A stretch of DNA of 5,380 nt from a bacterium UBP18_UBA7526 (GTDB taxonomy: Bacteria > UBP18 > UBA7526): assembly GCA_002478245.1 (NCBI GenBank), contig DLMW01000064.1:7414-12793 (forward strand). Direction: 5' to 3'. Below, piece by piece: positions 1-5,380 of this stretch. The notes under the pieces were generated by a model. That model was not told where the DNA came from. It did not search any database and worked only from the letters and a program-made list of their open reading frames with translations. Position 1 is the first letter of the stretch; every line of letters begins with the position of its first letter. The position numbers and the translations under genes are program-made.

Positions 1-17
1 CACCGTTCACTGATCAT
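1..17 (-). CDS. Possible start of a further downstream gene (partial, runs off the window)
   Basis: On the minus strand the foldase gene ends in TAATG: the last two bases overlap its TAA stop with an ATG at 17-15. The ATG opens a frame reading Met-Ile-Ser-Glu-Arg before the window ends. A GAGGAA sequence lies 11 bases upstream of the ATG, inside the final codons of the foldase gene, and could serve as ribosome binding site. Stop-start overlaps of this kind are typical of translationally coupled operon genes. Five codons are too few to identify a product. A second SurA-like foldase would be a reasonable guess, because such genes can follow one another next to mfd, but that is inference. A GTG three codons in is an alternative start. 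Confidence 0.35.
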
Positions 18-919
18 TATCTCAGCAATTCCTCATTGATCTCAATCTCCGCCCGGACGCGAAGACCCAGGAGCCACTCCCTCAATGCTTCTTCCCTTCT
101 CTCAAGGAGGAGCTTCTCTTTGATCCTTTCCTGGGCCTCTTTCAGGCTCAGTATCCGGGGGGATTTTATTGCCTCCAACTTGAAGATATGCCAGCCATAG
201 GGGGATTCTACGGGATAACTCACCTCACCCGGAGAAAGCCTACCTATCGCCTCCTCCCATTCAGCGAGCATCTCTCTCAAAGCAAAGTAACCCATGTCCC
301 CTCCCCGTTCTCCATCCGGACTCAAGGATCTCTTCCGGGCCAGTTCCTCAAACCCCTCTCCCTTCCCTAAGGCCTTAAGGACCTCCTCTGCCTCTTCCTG
401 GCTCTCCACCAGGATCTGACGGATCCGGAACCTCTTGGGCTCTTTAAACTCTTCCCGATGCTTTTGGTAGTAAATAGTAATCTCTTTCTCACTTACCTTT
501 AGGGGAAGGTAGATCTGGGAGGTGATGAGTTTCTCAAGCAGGATATTCTCTCTTACCCCGTTCTTCCATTCCTCAAAGGTTATCCCCTCCTTGGCTAAGA
601 AAGTAACAAACTCACTCTTGGGATAGGAGCCCATGGTCTCCCTTATTCTCTGGTTTAACTCCTCACTAGTCACGGTCAATCCCAATCTTCTTGCTTCCTG
701 AAACTCAAGCCTCTTCTCAATCAATTGATCGAGGACCCTTCTCTTTAAGGCGGGAAGCTCCTCTCTGCTTGGAGAATAGGATAAGAGGGCCTTATTAAAC
801 TCCTCTAAGGTAATGGGCTCTCCATTGACCCAAGCAACTATTCCCTTCTCCTGAGGCCTCTTCCTACAACCAGAGATTAAAAGAGTGACGATCAGAAATA
901 AGAGAATTGTTTTTCTCAC
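17..919 (-). CDS. SurA/PrsA-like peptidyl-prolyl cis-trans isomerase, lipoprotein
   Basis: Predicted envelope foldase: a parvulin-type prolyl isomerase and chaperone of 300 residues, anchored by lipid outside the cytoplasmic membrane. Residues 1-17 are a lipoprotein signal peptide (Arg-Lys, then a hydrophobic run) ending in the lipobox ISGC, so Cys18 is the predicted lipidated N-terminus. Arg19 follows it, so there is no Asp inner-membrane retention signal. Residues about 27-140 resemble the SurA N-terminal chaperone domain and open with VNGEPITLEEF. Residues about 160-250 are one parvulin domain, with FRIRQILV (164-171), GGDMGYF (206-212) and YGWHIFKLE (241-249). Residues 255-300 form a charged helix and a terminal strand that probably packs back on the chaperone domain, as in SurA-type proteins. 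In the active site His244 is kept, but the usual first His is Gln168 and the Cys/Asp position appears to be Ser200. The start is GTG with GGAG seven bases upstream. It lies 42 bases after mfd with no terminator, so co-transcription is likely. The family call is firm; choosing between SurA, PrsA and PpiC names is not possible. Confidence 0.9.
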   Translation of the reverse strand: MRKTILLFLIVTLLISGCRKRPQEKGIVAWVNGEPITLEEFNKALLSYSPSREELPALKRRVLDQLIEKRLEFQEARRLGLTVTSEELNQRIRETMGSYPKSEFVTFLAKEGITFEEWKNGVRENILLEKLITSQIYLPLKVSEKEITIYYQKHREEFKEPKRFRIRQILVESQEEAEEVLKALGKGEGFEELARKRSLSPDGERGGDMGYFALREMLAEWEEAIGRLSPGEVSYPVESPYGWHIFKLEAIKSPRILSLKEAQERIKEKLLLERREEALREWLLGLRVRAEIEINEELLR

Positions 920-924
920 CTCTT

Positions 925-930
925 CTCTCC
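925..930 (-). promoter_or_regulatory. Ribosome binding site supporting the GTG start of the foldase gene
   Basis: GGAGAG on the minus strand; its GGAG core leaves seven bases before the GTG at 919-917. This supports the GTG start, which is also the one that gives a complete lipoprotein signal peptide (Met-Arg-Lys followed by a hydrophobic core). The adjacent GAGG overlaps the start codon too closely to be the functional site. Confidence 0.6.
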
Positions 931-961
931 ACTAAATTATTCGCGTCTTTAGTTTAACATA

Positions 962-3900
962 TTAAAGGAACTTCTGCAAAATATTTTTCAGAGCTTTTAT
1001 TTTCTTTCCCTTCAAGAGAAAAAAGACCCTATTTTCTTCTTGAAGCATCTTCCCCTTGACAAGATTCTCAATATTCAAAGGAACCTCTTCCTCACTTTCC
1101 CACTTCAAACCCATTCTCTCACCCTCCTTAGTGATCTCCACAATCCCTAATCTCTGGGCCAATATCTTCAAGTCCATAATCTCTATTAGATTCTTTGCCT
1201 CTCCTGGTAGAGGACCGAACCTATCCTCTAATTCTTCTTCTAAATCCTTAATCTCCTCTTCCTCTAGAGCTGAGGCCATCCTCTTATAGAGAGTGATGCG
1301 CTGCGTCTCATCGGGAATATACTCTTGGGGGAGATAGGCCTTGACATCCAAGGTAATCTTAGGAGAAGGGAGGGAAGGGGCAGGCTCCTTCCCTTTTAGT
1401 CTCTCCACCGCCTCCTCTAATAACCTACAGTAGAGATCAAAGCCCACCTCCATGATATAGCCCGACTGCTCAGGACCTAGGATATTCCCCGCTCCCCTAA
1501 TCTCTAGATCCTTCATGGCGATCTTAAAGCCCGAACCCAGTTCTGTGAAGTGAGAGATGGTAGAAAGTCTCTTTACCTGAACTGATGAGAGGGGATAACC
1601 TTTAGGATAGAAGAAGTAGGCATAGGCCTTGACTCGGCCCCTGCCCACTCTACCTCTCAGCTGATAGAGGGTAGAGAGCCCGAAGTCCTGGGCATCCTTG
1701 ACGATTAAGGTATTGACATTTGGGATATCTAAGCCAGACTCCACAATGACGGTAGAGACTAGGATATCGACCTCTCTTCTCACAAACCTTAGCATCACCT
1801 CTTCCAATTCCCTCTCCGCCATCCTTCCATGGGCCATAGCGATCCGCGCCTTGGGAAAGATCTTTTCAAGGTCTTTAGCTAAATCAGGGATATTCTCTAT
1901 CCTGTTATGGACAAAGTAGACCTGTCCTTTTCGCGCCAGTTCAGATTCAATGGCCTTCTTCACTATCCTTTCATCATACTCTGTAATATAGGTAGCGATG
2001 GGTAGTCTTCCCTCTGGTGGGGTATTGACCAGACTCATGTTCCAGATCCCGGATAAAGCGAGATGTAGTGTCCTGGGGATAGGGGTAGCAGAGAGGGTGA
2101 GAACATCGACCAGCTTCCTCAGGGCCTTCAACCTCTCCTTGTGCCTCACCCCAAATCTCTGCTCCTCATCGATAACCACCAGCCCCAGGTCCCTAAAGTC
2201 CACATCCCTCTGGATGAGCCTATGGGTTCCGATGACGATATCGACCAGTCCCTTCTTTAAATCCTCTATGATCTTTTCCTGCTCTCTCTTAGTTCTGAAT
2301 CGGGAGAGCATCTCTATCCTGACTGGCCAGTCGGCGAACCTCTCTCTGAAGGTATGATAGTGCTGCTCTGCTAAGATAGTAGTGGGAGTTAAGAGCGCTA
2401 CCTGTTTCCCCTCCATGACTGCCTTGAAGGCGGCTCGCATGGCGATCTCCGTCTTCCCATACCCCACATCCCCGCAGATCAGCCTATCCATGGGATGGGG
2501 ATCCTCCATATCCCTCTTCGTCTCTTCTATGGCCTTGAGCTGATCCTCCGTCTCGGGATAGATGAAGGCCGAGTCAAATTCCATCTGCCAGTGGTCGTCT
2601 TGAGGAAAGGAGTGGCCCTTAAAGGCCTTCCGCGAGGCGTAGAGGTTCAATAGTTCCTCTGCCAATTCCTTCACCCTCTCCCTTACCTTCTCCTTCACCC
2701 TCTCCCAGGAGGTCCCTCCCAATCTATATATCTTCGGTCGATATCCCTCTGTTCCGATATACCTACTGATAAGATGGCTCCTATCTATGGGGATATAGAG
2801 CCTATCCCCTCCCGCATACCTGAGGGATGAGAAGTCCATCTCCCCCTCTCCTACCTTCAACCTCTTCAATCCCTCATAGATCCCGATGCCATAGTCCTGA
2901 TGGACGACATAGTCTCCTTCTTCCAATTCCAGGAAGGTGGAGATGGGAACCCCTTCCTTATATCTGAACTTCTCCAAGTACTTCCTCTGGCCGTATCTTC
3001 CGAATATCTCCTCATCAGTCAAAATAGCTAGTTTTAACTCTGGGGCTAAGAAACCGGCTGAGAGGGAGCCCACCCTTATCTCCAATCCCTTCAAATCCTT
3101 GAGGAGTTCAAGGTATCTTTCTCTCTGGCCCTGGTTATCAGCAAAGATGAACATTCTATAATCTTCTCTTCCCCATTCCTTTATCCTTTCTCTTAAGAGG
3201 TCGATCTTGCGCTGGAAGTTCTCCATAGGCTGGGTGGCGAAGTCAATCGCTCCTTCTCTGGGAAAGGACAGGAAGTGAAGTTGCTGGAAGCCTTTAGGCT
3301 TTGACCTGAGGCCTGAATTCTCTATGGCGATTAAGGTATTCTTCGATAAATAGTCAAAGAGGGTGGCTTTCCCTTTAAGAGTAAAAGGGATGATTTGGAC
3401 CTCTTTCATCTTCTCGATCGATCTCTGAGTAAGGGGATTGAAACTTCTTAGGGATTCTATTCTCTCTCCGACTAATTCTATTCTTAGAGGATGCTCATCC
3501 TGGGGTGACCAGATATCTATGATCCCTCCCCGGATGCTGAACTCTCCTCTCCTCTCAATCATAGGGGTTCCTACATATCCCGAAGAGACCAATCCCTTAA
3601 TAAACCTTTCCCTCTTTAGGTCTTCGTTCACTTCTATCCTGTGAGAAAATTTCAAGAAATCATCCAGTGAGATTATTCTCTCTTCAAGCACTCTTTCCTC
3701 TGTTACAAGGAGAAAATTGGCTAAGGAAATAAGACGAGAAAGGCAGGATAATCTCTCGTTGATCCCTTCTTTAGGGAAGGAGAGGATGGGAAAGGAGACG
3801 CCAAAGATTCTTAGGTCTTCCTCTATGGCGATTCTTCTCTCCTCATCTGAGGCAAGAACCAAAATAGGACGAGATAATTCTTTAGATAGGAAGGAAAGGA

Positions 3901-4006
3901 GAAGGGCTTGAGCACTCCCCCAGAGCCCAAAGACCCTGACCTCCCTCTCACCCCTTTTCCAATTGTCTAAGACCTTTTTAAATCCCTTTGACTCCCCAAA
4001 ATCCAT
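962..4006 (-). CDS. mfd: Transcription-repair coupling factor Mfd (compact form)
   Basis: A cytoplasmic ATP-dependent DNA translocase that binds RNA polymerase stalled at a lesion, pushes it off and recruits UvrA for nucleotide excision repair. It has 1014 residues. Domains in order: a UvrB-like N-terminal region (about 1-208) with RGEFSIRGG (153-161); a shortened middle; the RNA-polymerase-interacting CarD-like domain (about 357-418) with VVHQDYGIGIYEG; a relay helix (432-459); RecA-like motor lobe 1 with Walker A GDVGYGKTE (512-520), DEEQ box (613-616) and SAT (639-641); lobe 2 with STVIVESGLD (751-760) and QLRGRVGRG (782-790); the TRG motif (about 819-848, Arg837 and Gln847); and the C-terminal TRCF domain (about 880-980). 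Against E. coli Mfd (1148 residues, from memory) about 110 residues are missing between the UvrA-contact region and the polymerase-binding domain, and about 18 at the C-terminus. An in-frame TAG six codons before the ATG fixes the start, so this is not misannotation. It is the first gene of its unit, ahead of the foldase gene. Confidence 0.97.
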   Translation of the reverse strand: MDFGESKGFKKVLDNWKRGEREVRVFGLWGSAQALLLSFLSKELSRPILVLASDEERRIAIEEDLRIFGVSFPILSFPKEGINERLSCLSRLISLANFLLVTEERVLEERIISLDDFLKFSHRIEVNEDLKRERFIKGLVSSGYVGTPMIERRGEFSIRGGIIDIWSPQDEHPLRIELVGERIESLRSFNPLTQRSIEKMKEVQIIPFTLKGKATLFDYLSKNTLIAIENSGLRSKPKGFQQLHFLSFPREGAIDFATQPMENFQRKIDLLRERIKEWGREDYRMFIFADNQGQRERYLELLKDLKGLEIRVGSLSAGFLAPELKLAILTDEEIFGRYGQRKYLEKFRYKEGVPISTFLELEEGDYVVHQDYGIGIYEGLKRLKVGEGEMDFSSLRYAGGDRLYIPIDRSHLISRYIGTEGYRPKIYRLGGTSWERVKEKVRERVKELAEELLNLYASRKAFKGHSFPQDDHWQMEFDSAFIYPETEDQLKAIEETKRDMEDPHPMDRLICGDVGYGKTEIAMRAAFKAVMEGKQVALLTPTTILAEQHYHTFRERFADWPVRIEMLSRFRTKREQEKIIEDLKKGLVDIVIGTHRLIQRDVDFRDLGLVVIDEEQRFGVRHKERLKALRKLVDVLTLSATPIPRTLHLALSGIWNMSLVNTPPEGRLPIATYITEYDERIVKKAIESELARKGQVYFVHNRIENIPDLAKDLEKIFPKARIAMAHGRMAERELEEVMLRFVRREVDILVSTVIVESGLDIPNVNTLIVKDAQDFGLSTLYQLRGRVGRGRVKAYAYFFYPKGYPLSSVQVKRLSTISHFTELGSGFKIAMKDLEIRGAGNILGPEQSGYIMEVGFDLYCRLLEEAVERLKGKEPAPSLPSPKITLDVKAYLPQEYIPDETQRITLYKRMASALEEEEIKDLEEELEDRFGPLPGEAKNLIEIMDLKILAQRLGIVEITKEGERMGLKWESEEEVPLNIENLVKGKMLQEENRVFFLLKGKKIKALKNILQKFL
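2667..2706. repeat. Two copies of a 16-base repeat, 24 bases apart, inside mfd
   Basis: TCCTTCACCCTCTCCC occurs exactly at 2667-2682 and 2691-2706. The 24-base period equals eight codons and encodes a repeated Glu-Arg-Val-Lys-Glu unit in the charged helix (residues about 435-449) between the polymerase-binding domain and the motor of Mfd. The repeat is in frame and fits helical protein periodicity, so it probably reflects protein structure or a small past duplication rather than a regulatory element. E. coli Mfd has a helix of the same length here by my count, so no recent insertion is implied. Confidence 0.6.
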
Positions 4007-4010
4007 AAAA

Positions 4011-4015
4011 CCCTC
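4011..4015 (-). promoter_or_regulatory. Ribosome binding site of mfd
   Basis: GAGGG on the minus strand, four bases before the ATG at 4006-4004. The spacing is short but usable. No other start codon exists in this frame between the ATG and the in-frame TAG six codons upstream, so this site and start go together. Confidence 0.5.
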
Positions 4016-4018
4016 AAA

Positions 4019-4063
4019 GTGCTATTGTTTTGATTTTCAGAAACCCTTCTTTAATTTTAGCAC
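4019..4063. repeat. Inverted repeat flanking the mfd transcription start region
   Basis: GTGCTA at 4019-4024 and TAGCAC at 4058-4063 are perfect six-base inverted arms separated by 33 bases. One arm overlaps the candidate extended -10 and the other lies just upstream of the mfd ribosome binding site. The arm in the -10 would not be in the transcript, so any role would be at DNA level, for example as a split operator. Six-base arms are short and could be chance. Confidence 0.2.
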
Positions 4064-4082
4064 AATATCCTCTAAAACACAA
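4054..4082 (-). promoter_or_regulatory. Candidate promoter for mfd and the foldase gene
   Basis: On the minus strand TAAAAT (4059-4054) matches five of six bases of the sigma-70 type -10 box. TGC directly in front (4062-4060) makes it an extended -10. Seventeen bases upstream is a weak -35, TTGTGT (4082-4077), matching three of six. Transcription would start near 4047, giving a leader of about 40 bases. The position, just after the terminator of the previous unit and before mfd, is what a separate mfd promoter needs. The -35 overlaps the T-run of that terminator. This is a visual match only. Confidence 0.45.
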
Positions 4083-4110
4083 AAAGCAGAAGCCTTTTAA
4101 GACCTCTGCT
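4081..4110 (-). terminator. Intrinsic terminator after the 391-residue gene
   Basis: On the minus strand AGCAGAGGTCT (4110-4100) pairs with AGGCTTCTGCT (4095-4085) around a four-base loop, TAAA. The stem is 11 base pairs with two G-U wobbles, and its outer six pairs are perfect. It runs straight into a run of five T (4085-4081). It lies 16 bases after the TGA of the 391-residue gene and upstream of mfd, so it separates the two transcription units. Read on the plus strand the hairpin is followed by AATTATTC rather than a T-run, so it should work in one direction only. Confidence 0.85.
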
Positions 4111-4126
4111 AATTATTCAGGCTAAT

Positions 4127-5302
4127 TCAGATGGTCAAAAATCCATCAGGTGCCAGGCTGGTTGCAAGCATCACCATATTGATGTCCCGATGGTCCAGCC
4201 AGCTCTTCGCTTCTCGGTTGGTGCCTTCAAGCCAAAAACTCTCGATCATTTCAACTAGCGGCGTGAAAGGCAGCAACATCTCAATACGCTTGGATAATAG
4301 AAGACTCTTCTTGAACCGGCCCGGTCTTTCCTTAACCAACCTATGTAACCTTTTAACCGCCCGCATCCCAATGGAAAGCCCGAGTTCCCGAAATGCCAGA
4401 CGGTATTCCACAGGAAACTCTAGGGGACTCATTCTCTCGAAGATTTCCAGCCCCGATAGAGAAGAACTCAAAATAGTCTCCAATAGCTCAGTCTCTTCAA
4501 AATACCCACTAACAATCATCTGCGCCACTCTATAGGCGTCGCATAAGAGGCCGCCGATTCCCAAAGAATCATCTGTGAGGAGAGCTTTTCCCTTGCAGAT
4601 ATTGGCCAGGTCGCTAATCTCTTCTTTCAAGATCTGTTCCTGTGATCCTTCCGGACCTTTAGGTAGACACATCTGAAGCTCGTGGTAGGTGATGAAACCG
4701 TCCAGGGGATCATGCTGTCCCATGGAGGGGACTAGAGGACGGGAGAGGTCTATACTCATCTTCCAGTACATGCATCTTTGAGCGCCTTTCGCTGGGACAT
4801 AGGTAAATTTCGCATGGGCAGTCTTGGCAAGCTCTATCGCCCACATATGGTAGGTTCTATCTCCAATGACCCGGCTTACCCGATTCAAAGCGTGCAGCCA
4901 TTTCGTCAGGTAATGGTAGTACTGGCCATCACGATCCCATTCCAATCTTTCGTCAAAAGGATCGGAAGGGCCTCTTTCGTTCATTTTCTTACCAATCCTC
5001 AAACCACCTATCGTAGGATGCCTTCTGCCCTCCTGCTCGTCGAGACCACTGATCCAGCCAGTTCGGGAATCATCCTCACGATGGCGGCCCAGTATATTAT
5101 GAACCTGATCCACAAGCGAAAGCGCCAGATCCTTGTATTTCTCATCATCTGTTTGGTGATAGAGTTCCAGGAAGTTGCACACCGCATAAGCATCGGTCCA
5201 TAAGTAGCGCTGAGGATACTTACTAGCCGGTGATAGCCCAGTCAGCCGAGCAAACTCGGTCATGATTTTATTGACCAGAGAAAGGGATGGGTTCTGTTTC
5301 AT
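4127..5302 (-). CDS. Uncharacterised 391-residue protein, possible alpha/alpha-toroid (six-hairpin glycosidase-like) fold
   Basis: I do not assign a function. The protein looks complete, soluble and cytoplasmic: it has no signal peptide and no membrane segment. It is rich in amphipathic helices containing aromatic and acidic residues. The most family-like stretches are RYLWTDAYAVCNFLELY (32-48), RHPTIGGLRIGK (94-105), DERLEWDRDGQYYHYLTKW (117-135), MYWKMSIDLSRPL (178-190) followed by VPSMGQHDPLDG (191-202), DDSLGIGGLLCDAYR (244-258) and HRDINMVMLATSLAPDG (371-387). Repeated helix pairs with Trp, Asp, His and Arg at turns recall alpha/alpha barrels such as the six-hairpin glycosidases and epimerases. 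That is inference from pattern; Asp37, Glu121, Asp123, Asp125, His197 and Asp198 are only candidate pocket residues. The ATG has GAGGAA ten bases upstream and follows the preceding stop by one base, suggesting coupled translation. A terminator follows. CGN arginine codons predominate (16 of 28), unlike mfd next door. Confidence 0.8.
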   Translation of the reverse strand: MKQNPSLSLVNKIMTEFARLTGLSPASKYPQRYLWTDAYAVCNFLELYHQTDDEKYKDLALSLVDQVHNILGRHREDDSRTGWISGLDEQEGRRHPTIGGLRIGKKMNERGPSDPFDERLEWDRDGQYYHYLTKWLHALNRVSRVIGDRTYHMWAIELAKTAHAKFTYVPAKGAQRCMYWKMSIDLSRPLVPSMGQHDPLDGFITYHELQMCLPKGPEGSQEQILKEEISDLANICKGKALLTDDSLGIGGLLCDAYRVAQMIVSGYFEETELLETILSSSLSGLEIFERMSPLEFPVEYRLAFRELGLSIGMRAVKRLHRLVKERPGRFKKSLLLSKRIEMLLPFTPLVEMIESFWLEGTNREAKSWLDHRDINMVMLATSLAPDGFLTI

Positions 5303-5303
5303 C

Positions 5304-5380
5304 TCAAACCAATTCCTCAGGGATCTCTCGAGGAGTATAAGAAAGGGTTGGCCTTATCTTTGCTTCTTTTAGCCTCTTCA
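5304..5380 (-). CDS. C-terminal end of an unidentified upstream gene (partial)
   Basis: An open frame enters from the window edge and ends at TGA (5306-5304), one base before the ATG of the 391-residue gene. It gives 24 residues ending in TPREIPEELV. The Glu-Glu codons GAG GAA near its end also form the ribosome binding site of the next gene, which is a common arrangement in tight operons. A competing frame stays open to a TGA at 5319-5317 (21 codons including the stop) and cannot be excluded. The first is preferred because of its one-base spacing. Too short to identify. Confidence 0.45.
   Translation of the reverse strand, partial: KRLKEAKIRPTLSYTPREIPEELV
5313..5318 (-). promoter_or_regulatory. 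Ribosome binding site of the 391-residue gene
   Basis: GAGGAA on the minus strand, ten bases before the ATG at 5302-5300. It supports that start over the internal Met14. It lies inside the last codons of the preceding reading frame. Confidence 0.55.

Noticed and set aside
920..961. Short inverted repeat CTAAA/TTTAG between mfd and the foldase gene
   Set aside because: Five-base arms with no T-run after them; too weak for a terminator or attenuator.
1998..2357. Plus-strand open frame of 119 codons opposite mfd
   Set aside because: It lies antisense to the conserved motor domain of Mfd, and its Ser/Leu-rich product is typical of a reversed Glu/Arg-rich gene.
4063..4068. TATTGT-like alternative -10 box before mfd
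   Set aside because: It matches the consensus less well than TAAAAT and lacks the extended TGN element.
4131..4535. Plus-strand open frame of 134 codons
   Set aside because: Antisense shadow of the 391-residue gene; no promoter or ribosome binding site supports it.
5008..5193. Minus-strand 61-codon frame inside the 391-residue gene
   Set aside because: It is a different frame within a better-supported gene and has no independent start signal.
4778..5203. Plus-strand open frame of 141 codons opposite the 391-residue gene
   Set aside because: It lies antisense inside a gene with clear conserved-looking motifs and has no convincing ribosome binding site; its composition is that of a shadow frame.
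5317..5379. Alternative end of the upstream gene in another frame (TGA at 5319-5317)
   Set aside because: Possible, but the frame ending at 5304 gives the tighter spacing to the next ATG; kept only as an alternative.

Overview
The window comes from a bacterium. It shows a lipoprotein signal peptide with a lipobox, the bacteria-specific repair translocase Mfd, GAGG-type ribosome binding sites and an intrinsic terminator. GC looks moderate by eye. The proteins are rich in Lys, Glu, Arg and Ile, and arginine in two of the genes is mostly written AGG/AGA. This would fit a thermophilic or subsurface anaerobe, possibly of a little-cultured lineage, but the sequence does not name a taxon.

Everything with coding support lies on the minus strand, so transcription runs from high to low coordinates. 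At the high-coordinate edge are the last 24 codons of an unidentified gene. One base later begins a complete 391-residue soluble protein of no assigned function (4127-5302). It looks all-helical and may have an alpha/alpha toroid fold of the six-hairpin glycosidase type. This unit ends in a clear intrinsic terminator (4081-4110).

A 120-base gap (4007-4126) holds that terminator and, immediately after it, a candidate promoter with an extended -10 for the next unit. That unit starts with mfd (962-4006), the transcription-repair coupling factor. Its motor and RNA-polymerase-binding domains are intact, but it is about 110 residues shorter than E. coli Mfd between the UvrA-binding region and the polymerase-interaction domain. 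After 42 bases with no terminator comes a SurA/PrsA-like parvulin lipoprotein (17-919), a predicted envelope protein-folding factor. Its stop codon overlaps an ATG (TAATG) that may start another gene running off the low-coordinate edge.

The two units look functionally separate: mfd and the foldase are probably co-transcribed, while the 391-residue gene belongs to the unit upstream. Arginine codon use also separates them (16 of 28 Arg are CGN in the 391-residue gene, 12 of 86 in mfd, 8 of 29 in the foldase). No RNA genes, mobile elements, CRISPR arrays or origins were seen. The least understood item is the 391-residue protein. No clearly new multi-gene system is visible here.
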